Below are positions 9,200 through 17,041 of a stretch of DNA of 64,000 nucleotides, in pieces (the first letter of the stretch is position 1; every line of letters starts with the position of its first letter). The stretch spans positions 25,600 to 89,599 of the forward strand of contig CAJUGD010000014.1 of NCBI GenBank assembly GCA_910586205.1, in the 5' to 3' direction. This DNA is from an uncultured Lachnospiraceae bacterium. GTDB taxonomy: Bacteria; Bacillota; Clostridia; Lachnospirales; Lachnospiraceae. The notes under the pieces were generated by a model. That model was not told where the DNA came from and did no database searches. It worked only from the letters and a program-made list of their open reading frames with translations. Made by a program: the position numbers and the translations under genes.

Positions 9200-10161
9200 T
9201 GAGCAGGAGAAAAAAAGGCGGCGGCGGAGAAGACTGCGGAAGCTGGATGGATACATATGGCGACATGGTTACACTGCTTTTGTGTTTCTTTGTCATGCTG
9301 TATTCCATGTCAAGCTTAGATCAGCAGAAGTGGGAGATATTCGTTAAAAGTGTATTTCCTAATTCAAATGAGGATCAGCAGATCGCCATTAACGAAAATA
9401 TACTGGAGGGCGAGTTTGACGTCTCGGGAAACTTGGAGATGGAGGAAGAATTGGATGATCTGGATAAGCTCTGGATTGCCCTTCAGAAAAAGCTGGAGGA
9501 AAAGGGCCTTGCAGAAGGCGTCAGTATGAACAAAGGGGATGGATATGCTTTTATTTCCTTTGAGAATCATGCGTTTTTTGCCGGGGACAGTTCTCAGCTT
9601 ACCAGGGAGGCCCTTGAAGTGCTGGATGTATTCTGCGAATCAATAGAGCCTCAGATTGACTCTTTTGCGCAGATTGAGGTTTTAGGACACACGGCCCAGG
9701 GAAATCCCAATGAACGGAATGATCCCCACACAGACCGTCTCCTTTCGGCCACGCGCGCGGCAGAGGTGGTGGCCTATATCCAGAAAAAAGAAATTATGGA
9801 TCCCAGCAAGCTGATTGGAATCAGCTACGGACAGAACCGTCCGGTAGACACCTTTGAGACCAGTGAAGGCAGGGCGAGAAACCGGAGGGTGGAATTTTTG
9901 ATCATCAACAATGGGGCTGATATTAAGACGATGAATGAGCTTTATGATGAGGTCAATGGTGTGAACAATGAGGACACTTCTGCTCCGGATGGGTTTACGG
10001 AAGCAGGAAACAGCATGGAAGGGTCGGCCAGTATGGTGCAGCCGGATACTCCCGGCGGAGAAGGACAGCCGGCTCCGGAGGGGGCTGAGCTTGCTCCGGC
10101 TGAAGCAGCAGAGCCGGCAGGTCAGGCTGCGGACGGTATGGTTGAACCTGCAGCGGAATAA
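9199..10161 (+). CDS. motB: Flagellar stator protein MotB
   Basis: 320 residues. One N-terminal membrane helix carries the ion-binding aspartate (Asp22 in YGDMVTLLLCFFVM). The C-terminal OmpA/MotB peptidoglycan-binding domain includes LGHTAQ and GRARNRRVEFLI at about 170-235. After it comes a disordered Pro/Ala/Glu-rich tail of about 70 residues, an unusual extra for MotB. It starts at the ATG overlapping the motA stop. The ion used (H+ or Na+) cannot be told from sequence. Confidence 0.95.
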   Translation: MSRRKKGGGGEDCGSWMDTYGDMVTLLLCFFVMLYSMSSLDQQKWEIFVKSVFPNSNEDQQIAINENILEGEFDVSGNLEMEEELDDLDKLWIALQKKLEEKGLAEGVSMNKGDGYAFISFENHAFFAGDSSQLTREALEVLDVFCESIEPQIDSFAQIEVLGHTAQGNPNERNDPHTDRLLSATRAAEVVAYIQKKEIMDPSKLIGISYGQNRPVDTFETSEGRARNRRVEFLIINNGADIKTMNELYDEVNGVNNEDTSAPDGFTEAGNSMEGSASMVQPDTPGGEGQPAPEGAELAPAEAAEPAGQAADGMVEPAAE

Positions 10162-10187
10162 CAATTGAGAAAAGGTGGCGTTTTAAA

Positions 10188-11309
10188 ATGGCAGACGTAT
10201 TATCCCAAAGTCAGATAGATGCACTTTTAAAGTCCATGCAGGGTGGCGGAGGTGACGACAGCAGCAGTAGTACTACCCCTGCACAGCCGGAGCAGAAGAC
10301 GGCGGTTGTGCAGGAGGAAAAGAAAAAGCCGGAAACACCAGAGATCAAATACAGTAAATATGATTTTTACAGTCCCAGAAAGTTTACTAAGGATAAGATG
10401 AAAATCCTGAACAGTGTGTTCGAGAACTATGCGAGGATTATTACCTCTCAGGTCAACGGCGTGTTCAGGGTTATGACCGATATCACGGTGATGGAGGTTC
10501 AGGAACGGCGTTATTATGAATTTGTAAACTCTCTGAATGAAAACGATGTGATTACCCTGGTTAATGCCAGTGTGGAGAACTACAGCAGAAAACTGGTGCC
10601 TTTGATGATGTATGTGACACCAGGGCTGGTGATCACACTTGTGGATCGTATGCTGGGCGGAGAGGAGACAGTGGTAAAGGTAAAGGACGGATACCGATAT
10701 TCCGATGTGGAGACAGCCTTATACCGCAGAATCTTAAACCAGTTGATTCACGCATTAAAAGACGGCTTTGCCAGCTACATAAATGTGAATTTCGAGGCTA
10801 TCCGGATTGAGGAGAATCCCACCATGATGCAGGATGTAGGTCTGGATGAGACAGTAGCCATCATCCATCTGAACGTGGATGTGACCGGACTTGCAGTAGA
10901 GAGGATTCGGATTTGTATGCCGGGAACCTTGTTAGAGGCTATGTTCCAGGTATTAGACAGCCACAGACATCTGGCGAAGGGTTATTCTTATGAAGATAAC
11001 CGGGATACCATTCTGGAGAATATTCGTCAGTCCCAGCTTCCCATTACAGGACAGCTTGGGAGAGTGTCTCTTGATCTGGATGATGTATATCATCTAAAAG
11101 TGGGCGATGTGATTGACATGAATAAGCCCAAGGACAAAGAGGTCACACTATATGTGGGCAGGCAGGCATGGTTTACCGGAAAGATGGGTATTTATAAAAA
11201 GAATGTGGCAATCCGTATTAACCGGAGGATCCACGGAGAAGAAGACCAGGAAGAACCGGACGGTTTGGAGGACTCGGAAGAAGAACTTCTTTTGGCCGGA
11301 GACCAGTAA
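10188..11309 (+). CDS. fliM: Flagellar motor switch protein FliM
   Basis: 373 residues. FliM sits between FliG and FliN/FliY in the C-ring and binds phospho-CheY. The N-terminal peptide LSQSQIDALLKSM is the CheY-binding motif. A CheC-like middle domain (about 50-230) and a C-terminal SpoA domain (about 255-345) follow. The protein ends in an acidic tail. It comes directly after motB, without the fliL gene usually found there. Confidence 0.96.
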   Translation: MADVLSQSQIDALLKSMQGGGGDDSSSSTTPAQPEQKTAVVQEEKKKPETPEIKYSKYDFYSPRKFTKDKMKILNSVFENYARIITSQVNGVFRVMTDITVMEVQERRYYEFVNSLNENDVITLVNASVENYSRKLVPLMMYVTPGLVITLVDRMLGGEETVVKVKDGYRYSDVETALYRRILNQLIHALKDGFASYINVNFEAIRIEENPTMMQDVGLDETVAIIHLNVDVTGLAVERIRICMPGTLLEAMFQVLDSHRHLAKGYSYEDNRDTILENIRQSQLPITGQLGRVSLDLDDVYHLKVGDVIDMNKPKDKEVTLYVGRQAWFTGKMGIYKKNVAIRINRRIHGEEDQEEPDGLEDSEEELLLAGDQ

Positions 11310-11360
11310 GTCTTATGGCTCTCACACAGGAGAGGGCCATATCATAAAACAGGATAAGAG

Positions 11361-11380
11361 GTTACTGTATTTTCAGTAAC
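11361..11380 (+). other. Perfect hairpin between fliM and cheY
   Basis: GTTACTG / CAGTAAC arms of 7 bp around a 6-nt loop in the 109-bp gap. No T-run follows, so it is not a standard terminator. It may be a processing or stability element adjusting cheY and downstream levels. Confidence 0.5.
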
Positions 11381-11418
11381 ATCATATATTATTATTTTAA
11401 TAAAGAGAGGGGAACACA

Positions 11419-11781
11419 ATGGCTAAGATTATGTTGGTTGATGACGCCGCGTTTATGAGGATGATGGTTAAGAATGCCTTGACAAAAAGCGGGTATGATA
11501 ATTTTGTAGAGGCACAGGACGGGGCGGAAGCAGTAAAGAAGTACGAGGAAGAAAATCCCGATATGGTGATCATGGATATCACAATGCCTAATATGGATGG
11601 TTTGCAGGCATTAAAGAAGATCCGTGAGAGCCATCCGGACGCAAAGATCGTAATGTGTACGGCTATGGGTCAGGAGGGCATGGTTGTGGATGCAATCAAG
11701 TCCGGCGCCAAGGATTTTATCGTAAAGCCTTTTAATGCAGACCGCATTGTTCAGACTGTCAATACTATTTTAGGGCAGTAG
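11419..11781 (+). CDS. cheY: Chemotaxis response regulator CheY
   Basis: 120 residues, a stand-alone receiver domain. The acidic pocket is Asp8/Asp9, the phosphorylated residue Asp53 (VIMDITMP), the switch Thr81 and the conserved Lys103 (FIVKPF). Phospho-CheY binds FliM and sets motor rotation. A strong AGAGAGGGG ribosome site precedes it. The short hairpin upstream may give it separate expression. Its place among the switch genes rather than with cheA is common in Gram-positives. Confidence 0.95.
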   Translation: MAKIMLVDDAAFMRMMVKNALTKSGYDNFVEAQDGAEAVKKYEEENPDMVIMDITMPNMDGLQALKKIRESHPDAKIVMCTAMGQEGMVVDAIKSGAKDFIVKPFNADRIVQTVNTILGQ

Positions 11782-11805
11782 TCTTTCGGGCAGGAGGAAG
11801 GAAAC

Positions 11806-12255
11806 ATGGCTTTTTTAAGTTCTTTTGATATTAGTGCGTCAGCGCTCAGCGCTCAGCGTGTCCGCATGGACATTGCGGCGGAGAATATTGCCAATATCGA
11901 TAGTACCAGAACAGAGGGAGGCGGCGCATACCGGAGGAAGGATGTGCTCTTTGAAAGCTTCGGGGCAGGATCCTTTAAAGAAGCCCTCCGCAATGCTTCT
12001 ATGGGCAAGGGTTTTGCAGGCAGAAATGCAGGAGTGCGTGTCGCCGGAATTATAGAAGATGATCGGGAGATGAAGCAGGTATACAATCCAGGACATCCGG
12101 ATGCTGACGAGAATGGCTTTGTGACATTACCTAATGTGGATCTTCTGAAGGAAACCGTGGACAGTATGTCTGCTACCAGGTCTTATGAGGCCAATGTTAC
12201 AGCGTTGAATGCAATGAAGCTGATGGCGCAGAAAGCGCTAGAGATTGGTAAATAA
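11806..12255 (+). CDS. flgC: Flagellar basal-body rod protein FlgC-like
   Basis: 149 residues, the normal FlgC length. The N-terminal rod motif (FDISASALSAQRVRMDIAAENIANIDS), the middle YNPGHPDADENGFVTLPNVD and the C-terminal SATRSYEANVTALNAMKLM are all typical of FlgC, a proximal rod subunit exported through the flagellar gate. The location between cheY and fliY is unusual, since flgC normally lies in flgB-flgC-fliE upstream of fliF. That region is outside the window, so whether this is the only copy or a paralog cannot be decided here. Confidence 0.9.
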   Translation: MAFLSSFDISASALSAQRVRMDIAAENIANIDSTRTEGGGAYRRKDVLFESFGAGSFKEALRNASMGKGFAGRNAGVRVAGIIEDDREMKQVYNPGHPDADENGFVTLPNVDLLKETVDSMSATRSYEANVTALNAMKLMAQKALEIGK

Positions 12256-12297
12256 TGTTTAGCGCATTGAAAAATTAGGGTAAAAGGAGATTGAAAA

Positions 12298-13608
12298 ATG
12301 GGCGCTAACAGCTTTAATGAGATGGAACTGGACGCCATAGGCGAGATAATGAATATCAGCTTGGGTGCTTCGGCGACGGCAGTTTCCACAATGCTGGGCA
12401 CCAAAGTAAATATCACCACACCAGTAGTGCTGGTTCAGTCACGGGAGGAGTTTGAGTTTAAAAGGCTGGAGCCGGCTATTGGTGTTGTGATCGATTACGT
12501 GGAAGGGCTGGACGGTAAGAATATAATGATGTTCCGGAAGGAAGATATCCGGATCATTGTGGGAACCATGATGGGAGAAGATCCGCCTGCCGATGCCTTT
12601 GAGATGATGGATGAACTGTATATCAGCGCCATCTGTGAGGTTATGAATCAGATGATGGGATCTTCAGCTACCGCTTTGTCGGAGTTTTTAGGTACCATTG
12701 TAAATATATCCACACCAAAATCTTTTGAAGTGGGTGAGCCGGAGGAGTTTAAGGATACGTATTTTACGGAAGAATCCGGCATGGTAATTGTGCGCTTCCG
12801 GCTGGAGATCGAGAATAAGCTCAACAGTGAGTTTATGAACTTGATGCCCATTAAGTTAGCGAAGCGTCTTTTGGAGCCTTTTGCAGATTCTTTAGGAGAG
12901 GGAGGGGGAGACGAGACACCTGCAACAGAGCCTCAGCCAGCACCTGCGGCGCCTCAGCCGGTGCCTGCCGCGCAGCCTGCGCCAGAGCCAGCACCAGCGG
13001 CGCCTCAGCCAATGCCGGCGGCACAGCCTGCACCAGAGCCAGTGCCTCAGCCTGTACCAGCGGCGCCCCAGCCGATGCCTGCCGCACAGCCTTTGCCAAT
13101 GCCTCAGCCGGATCCGGCGGCCATGCAGGCTATGCCGCAGCAGCCATATTATGCTTATCCGCCTGCAGGAGCAGATCCCATGATGCTTCAGCTTCTCAAT
13201 CAGATGCAGCAGACACAGATGCAGATGATGGAGATGATGAAGAATGTAAAGACACCGGATCATTCTTCTTCCGGGAGCGGAGGTTCTTCGATTATCCGTC
13301 CTTTGGCATCTCCTCAGATGCAGGATCAGGACGGCACAGGAGAGGAAGACAAGACCAATCAGGAGATGCTGATGAAGGTGCCGCTGGAAATCTCGGTGGA
13401 GATTGGCAGAACCAAACGTTTGGTAAAGGATATTTTGGAGTTTACCCAGGGAACACTGGTGGTTTTAGACAAGATGGCCGGAGAGCAGGTTGATTTGTTT
13501 GTCAATGGCCAGTGTATTGCAAGAGGCGATATTGTTGTGGTAGAGGATAACTTCGGAATCCGTGTGACAGAGATTGTATCCCGGGAACTGCATCCGGAAA
13601 TCCTGTAG
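12298..13608 (+). CDS. fliY: Flagellar motor switch protein FliY (CheC-FliN fusion)
   Basis: 436 residues. FliY is the Gram-positive FliN with a CheY-P phosphatase domain. Residues ~1-200 are CheC-like with two complete E-x-x-N sites (GEIMN near residue 16-19 and CEVMN near 115), so both phosphatase sites look intact. A ~100-residue linker follows, built from repeats of PAAPQP and PAAQPAPEP and then Met/Gln-rich. The C-terminal SpoA/FliN domain (about 360-430, VPLEISVEIGRTKRLVKDIL) sits at the base of the C-ring. The linker DNA is itself repetitive. Confidence 0.94.
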   Translation: MGANSFNEMELDAIGEIMNISLGASATAVSTMLGTKVNITTPVVLVQSREEFEFKRLEPAIGVVIDYVEGLDGKNIMMFRKEDIRIIVGTMMGEDPPADAFEMMDELYISAICEVMNQMMGSSATALSEFLGTIVNISTPKSFEVGEPEEFKDTYFTEESGMVIVRFRLEIENKLNSEFMNLMPIKLAKRLLEPFADSLGEGGGDETPATEPQPAPAAPQPVPAAQPAPEPAPAAPQPMPAAQPAPEPVPQPVPAAPQPMPAAQPLPMPQPDPAAMQAMPQQPYYAYPPAGADPMMLQLLNQMQQTQMQMMEMMKNVKTPDHSSSGSGGSSIIRPLASPQMQDQDGTGEEDKTNQEMLMKVPLEISVEIGRTKRLVKDILEFTQGTLVVLDKMAGEQVDLFVNGQCIARGDIVVVEDNFGIRVTEIVSRELHPEIL

Positions 13609-13617
13609 GGCAGAGGA

Positions 13618-13992
13618 ATGATGGAATATCTCACATTGTTTCGTTCGGTTCTGACGGTTGCGGCAGTATTGATTCTTACCTGGTGGTGCAGCCGCTTGTT
13701 GGGAAAGCAGTGGGTAATGAAAGCATCCCCTGCTTCCGGACATATCCGGCTTATAGAACAGCTTCAGGTAGGACAGGACAAGCGAATCCTTCTTTTAAAA
13801 GTAGGGGAGGAGCATTATCTGGTAGGAGTCAGCCAGGCGGGAGTCCAGCTTCTGTCAAAGGTGGAAGGAACCTTTGAAAAAGCGGACGAGCCGGAAAATA
13901 TAAAACCACCTGTCAGTACAGGACTTCCTTTTTCAGATTTCGTAAGGAAACACTTGGAAGAGTTGCAAGAAAGGATGGGAGGAAAACCATGA
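13618..13992 (+). CDS. fliO: Flagellar biosynthetic protein FliO
   Basis: 124 residues with one N-terminal membrane helix (about 8-26) and a small cytoplasmic domain with the FliO pattern LIEQLQVGQDKRILLLKVGEEHYLVGV. FliO assists assembly of the FliP pore. Starts at ATG 13618 or 13621, 9-12 nt after the fliY stop. Position between fliY and fliP supports the call. Confidence 0.88.
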   Translation: MMEYLTLFRSVLTVAAVLILTWWCSRLLGKQWVMKASPASGHIRLIEQLQVGQDKRILLLKVGEEHYLVGVSQAGVQLLSKVEGTFEKADEPENIKPPVSTGLPFSDFVRKHLEELQERMGGKP

Positions 13993-14041
13993 ACAGCCTG
14001 CTGATCAGGCAAATGCCTATAGCAGAGGTGGGAGGAGAACC

Positions 14042-14698
14042 ATGAATGATCTTCTGACACAGTTAAACGGCGGGAGTGTTCCTACTCTGGAATTGATTTT
14101 TTTGACCACCCTTGTGGCTTTACTTCCCACCATTGTTATTATGATGACTTCTTTTACGAGAACGATCATCATTTTGTCGTTTACCAGGAATGCCATGGGT
14201 GTTCAGCAGGCTCCGCCTAATATGGTCCTGGTAGGCATTGCATTGTTTTTGACGCTGTATATTATGAGCCCGGTTATCAATCGAATCAATGACGAGGCAT
14301 ATCAGCCTTATGTGAATGAGGAGATCAGCCAGGAGGAGGCGCTTGAGCGAATGGTGGTTCCTTTAAAGGAGTTCATGCTGCGGAACACAGAGGTGAACAC
14401 TATGGAAACCTTTATCAATCTCTCCCGGACGCCGGTTCAGGAGAATCCTCAGGATTATCCTTTGACGGTGGTGGTGCCGGCATTTATGACAAGTGAGCTG
14501 AAAGCGGGATTTACAGCGGGATTTTTGATTTATCTGCCCTTTTTGCTGGTGGACATTATTGTATCTACCACGCTGATGTCCATGGGTATGGTAATGCTGC
14601 CTCCGGCTATGATTTCCATGCCGTTCAAGCTTTTGCTTTTTGTGACAGTGGATGGGTGGGAGCTTTTATTTTCCAGTATTGTACAGAGCTTTCGTTAG
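14042..14698 (+). CDS. fliP: Flagellar export gate protein FliP
   Basis: 218 residues with four hydrophobic segments, among them LELIFLTTLVALLPTIVIMM and the C-terminal pair LIYLPFLLVDIIVS and KLLLFVTVDGWELL. Family motifs such as SFTRTIIILSFTRNAMG and PAFMTSELKAGF are clear. FliP forms the export pore with FliQ and FliR. A ribosome site GGGAGGAGAAC precedes the ATG. The classical cleavable signal peptide of enteric FliP is not present, as in other Firmicutes. Confidence 0.97.
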   Translation: MNDLLTQLNGGSVPTLELIFLTTLVALLPTIVIMMTSFTRTIIILSFTRNAMGVQQAPPNMVLVGIALFLTLYIMSPVINRINDEAYQPYVNEEISQEEALERMVVPLKEFMLRNTEVNTMETFINLSRTPVQENPQDYPLTVVVPAFMTSELKAGFTAGFLIYLPFLLVDIIVSTTLMSMGMVMLPPAMISMPFKLLLFVTVDGWELLFSSIVQSFR

Positions 14699-14721
14699 AG
14701 ACATAGAAAGGAAAACGGTCT

Positions 14722-14985
14722 ATGGGTGATTTACAGGTTCTGGATATTATGTATCAGACATTTCAGCTTGCAGTGAGGCTGACTATGCCGTTTCTGCTGA
14801 CCAGTATGGTTGTGGGTGTGATCATTGCTATTTTTCAGGCAGCAACTCAAATCAATGAACAGACCTTGACCTTTGTGCCGAAGTTTCTTTCCATTTTGGC
14901 TATCATGGGATTTTTGGGAAGCACCATATTGACGATGCTGCAGGATTTTGTCAGACAGATGGCCGGATTGATTGCGGGAGGCTGA
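14722..14985 (+). CDS. fliQ: Flagellar export gate protein FliQ
   Basis: 87 residues with two membrane helices (about 18-38 and 52-72). The pattern LTMPFLLTSMVVGVIIAIFQAATQINEQTLTF-type core is diagnostic for FliQ, one of the subunits that wrap the FliP/FliR export pore. fliR begins 6 nt later. Confidence 0.96.
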   Translation: MGDLQVLDIMYQTFQLAVRLTMPFLLTSMVVGVIIAIFQAATQINEQTLTFVPKFLSILAIMGFLGSTILTMLQDFVRQMAGLIAGG

Positions 14986-14991
14986 CGCTTC

Positions 14992-15744
14992 ATGTTTATT
15001 CTGTTCTCCTTGGTAGTGATGCGGATGAGCGGGGCTATTATCTTTAACCCCATCTTCGGCAGGACGAACTATCCCAGGGCGGCCAAGGGAGGATTGATTT
15101 TTTTCCTTTCTCTGATGCTGTTTGTGGGAGTGGACGGTACTCTTTCTCACCAGCCGGCAGGTATGATTGAGTATGGGGTTATGCTGGTGAAGGAGCTGTT
15201 GGTAGGTTTTGTGCTGGGATTTTCCATGGAGCTGACTTTTGCAATTGTCCGGTTTTCTTCAGCAGTGATGGACAATGTAATGGGACTTTCCATGGCGCAG
15301 GTTTATGACCCCCAATATAATACCCAGATGACCATTACTTCCGGTATTTATTATGCTTTTATAGCATTGATTTTTCTTGCCACAGACGGTCATGTACGGC
15401 TGATTGCCCTGTTTTTTTCGTCGGCAAGGCTGGTTCCCTTTGGGGAGGTGGTTCTGCGGCCGGAGCTTTCGGAGCTGATGCTGGAGATTTTTAAAACAAG
15501 TATTCTTACGGGATTTCAGTTTGCATTTCCTTTGGTGGCAATGGAGCTGGTGACAGAGGCGGCAGTCGGGATTTTGATGAGAATGATTCCTCAGATCAAT
15601 GTGTTTGCCGTTAATTTCCAGATCAAGATTGCGGTGGGCCTGATGATGCTTGTGTATCTGTTCAGCCCTATGGGAACCCGTATTTATGTGATGCTTGATG
15701 ATATGTTTTTGTATATGCAGCGGCTGATCATGCTGATGAGGTGA
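14992..15744 (+). CDS. fliR: Flagellar export gate protein FliR
   Basis: 250 residues, strongly hydrophobic with about six membrane segments. It opens with the typical RMSG...PIFGRTNYP region and continues with GFVLGFSMELTFAIVRFS and PQINVFAVNFQIKI. FliR completes the FliP5Q4R1 export gate. The annotated ATG follows GGGAGG at the end of fliQ. The N-terminus is slightly short for the family, so a start inside fliQ is possible. Confidence 0.94.
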   Translation: MFILFSLVVMRMSGAIIFNPIFGRTNYPRAAKGGLIFFLSLMLFVGVDGTLSHQPAGMIEYGVMLVKELLVGFVLGFSMELTFAIVRFSSAVMDNVMGLSMAQVYDPQYNTQMTITSGIYYAFIALIFLATDGHVRLIALFFSSARLVPFGEVVLRPELSELMLEIFKTSILTGFQFAFPLVAMELVTEAAVGILMRMIPQINVFAVNFQIKIAVGLMMLVYLFSPMGTRIYVMLDDMFLYMQRLIMLMR

Positions 15745-15853
15745 CAGAAAAAGATAAAATATGATTTTGTCAGGAGATAAGCAGGTATCGGACGGGTAAG
15801 AAAGGGCTGTCTGGAAAAGGCGGCAGGGACTTGGCCTGGAATGACGGAAGGGA

Positions 15854-16936
15854 GTGGTGAGCTTGGCGGAGTCAAACGGACAGGAGAAAACCGAGAAACC
15901 AACCAGTAAACGGCGGAAGGATGCCCGGAAGGAAGGCAATGTTTTCCAAAGTAAGGATGCCGTCACGGTGGTCATGCTGTTCGGTGTGTTTTATGTGCTC
16001 AAGCTGATGATTCCGCTCCTGTATGAGACCATACGGGACTGTATGGTTTATTTTTTTTCACAGGTAGGGAATCCGGACCCTTTTGGTTCCTCGCCTAATA
16101 TTTATGTATACATGTCAGTTGCGGCCATCAAGTGTGCCATGCCGGTGCTTTTGGCGTCCATGGCGCTGGGAATCATTTCCCATGGGGTCCAGACACGTTT
16201 TAATATAAGCTTTCAGGTGCTTCGGCCTAAATTCAGTAAGATGAATCCCATCAGCGGGATCAAGAAGATGTTCGGCATCAAAAAGCTGGTGGATCTGGCA
16301 AAAAACCTGATTAAGATCACTCTTCTGCTGGCTCTTTTGGTAAACCTTTTAAAGACAGATCTGATTGATATCTCCAAGATGCTGGACATGCGGCTTTTAC
16401 CGTCAGCCGCCAGGATGCTGGAGCTGGTGTTTGAGCTGGTGCTGAAGGTTGCTCTGGCTTTTGCAGTGGTAGCGTTCTTTGACTATCTCTATCAGAGATG
16501 GGATTATGAGAACAACTTAAAGATGACCAAGCAGGAAGTGAAGGATGAGTATAAGATGACAGAGGGGAATCCGGAGATCAAGGGAAGAATCCGGAAGCTC
16601 CAGCGTCAGATGGCTCTCAGCCGTATGATGCAGAAAGTTCCTGACGCGGATGTAATCATCAGGAACCCTACACACTTTGCAGTGGCATTAAAGTATGACC
16701 CTGACAGGCACGGTGCGCCTATGGTTCTTGCAAAGGGCCAGGATGAGCTGGCGCTTCGGATCGTGCGGGTAGGGGAAGAAAACGGAGTATTTATCATGGA
16801 GAATCGGCCTCTTGCCCGGGCGCTCTATGATTCCTGTGAGGTGGATCGGGAGATCCCGCCAGAGTTTTATGGGGCAGTGGCAGAGATTCTGGTATATATT
16901 TACCGGGAGAGCCACAGGGAGGATATGCTTCAGTAG
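15854..16936 (+). CDS. flhB: Flagellar export switch protein FlhB
   Basis: About 360 residues. The N-terminus EKTEKPTSKRRKDARKEG, four membrane segments and the soluble cytoplasmic domain match FlhB. The autocleavage motif NPTH is at about residues 271-274 (followed by FAVALKYD); cleavage there switches export from hook to filament subunits. Three closely spaced starts exist: GTG 15854, GTG 15857 and TTG 15863. Spacing from GGAAGGGA favours the TTG. A 109-nt gap separates it from fliR. Confidence 0.95.
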   Translation: MVSLAESNGQEKTEKPTSKRRKDARKEGNVFQSKDAVTVVMLFGVFYVLKLMIPLLYETIRDCMVYFFSQVGNPDPFGSSPNIYVYMSVAAIKCAMPVLLASMALGIISHGVQTRFNISFQVLRPKFSKMNPISGIKKMFGIKKLVDLAKNLIKITLLLALLVNLLKTDLIDISKMLDMRLLPSAARMLELVFELVLKVALAFAVVAFFDYLYQRWDYENNLKMTKQEVKDEYKMTEGNPEIKGRIRKLQRQMALSRMMQKVPDADVIIRNPTHFAVALKYDPDRHGAPMVLAKGQDELALRIVRVGEENGVFIMENRPLARALYDSCEVDREIPPEFYGAVAEILVYIYRESHREDMLQ

Positions 16937-17041
16937 TTTCGGCGCTTTTTCCGGCGCAGTCTTTGACAAGACCAACATATGCCATAATTGGTATCAGATG
17001 GGTAACAGCATCATATTTTATATGGATGGATGGAGTTTTTC

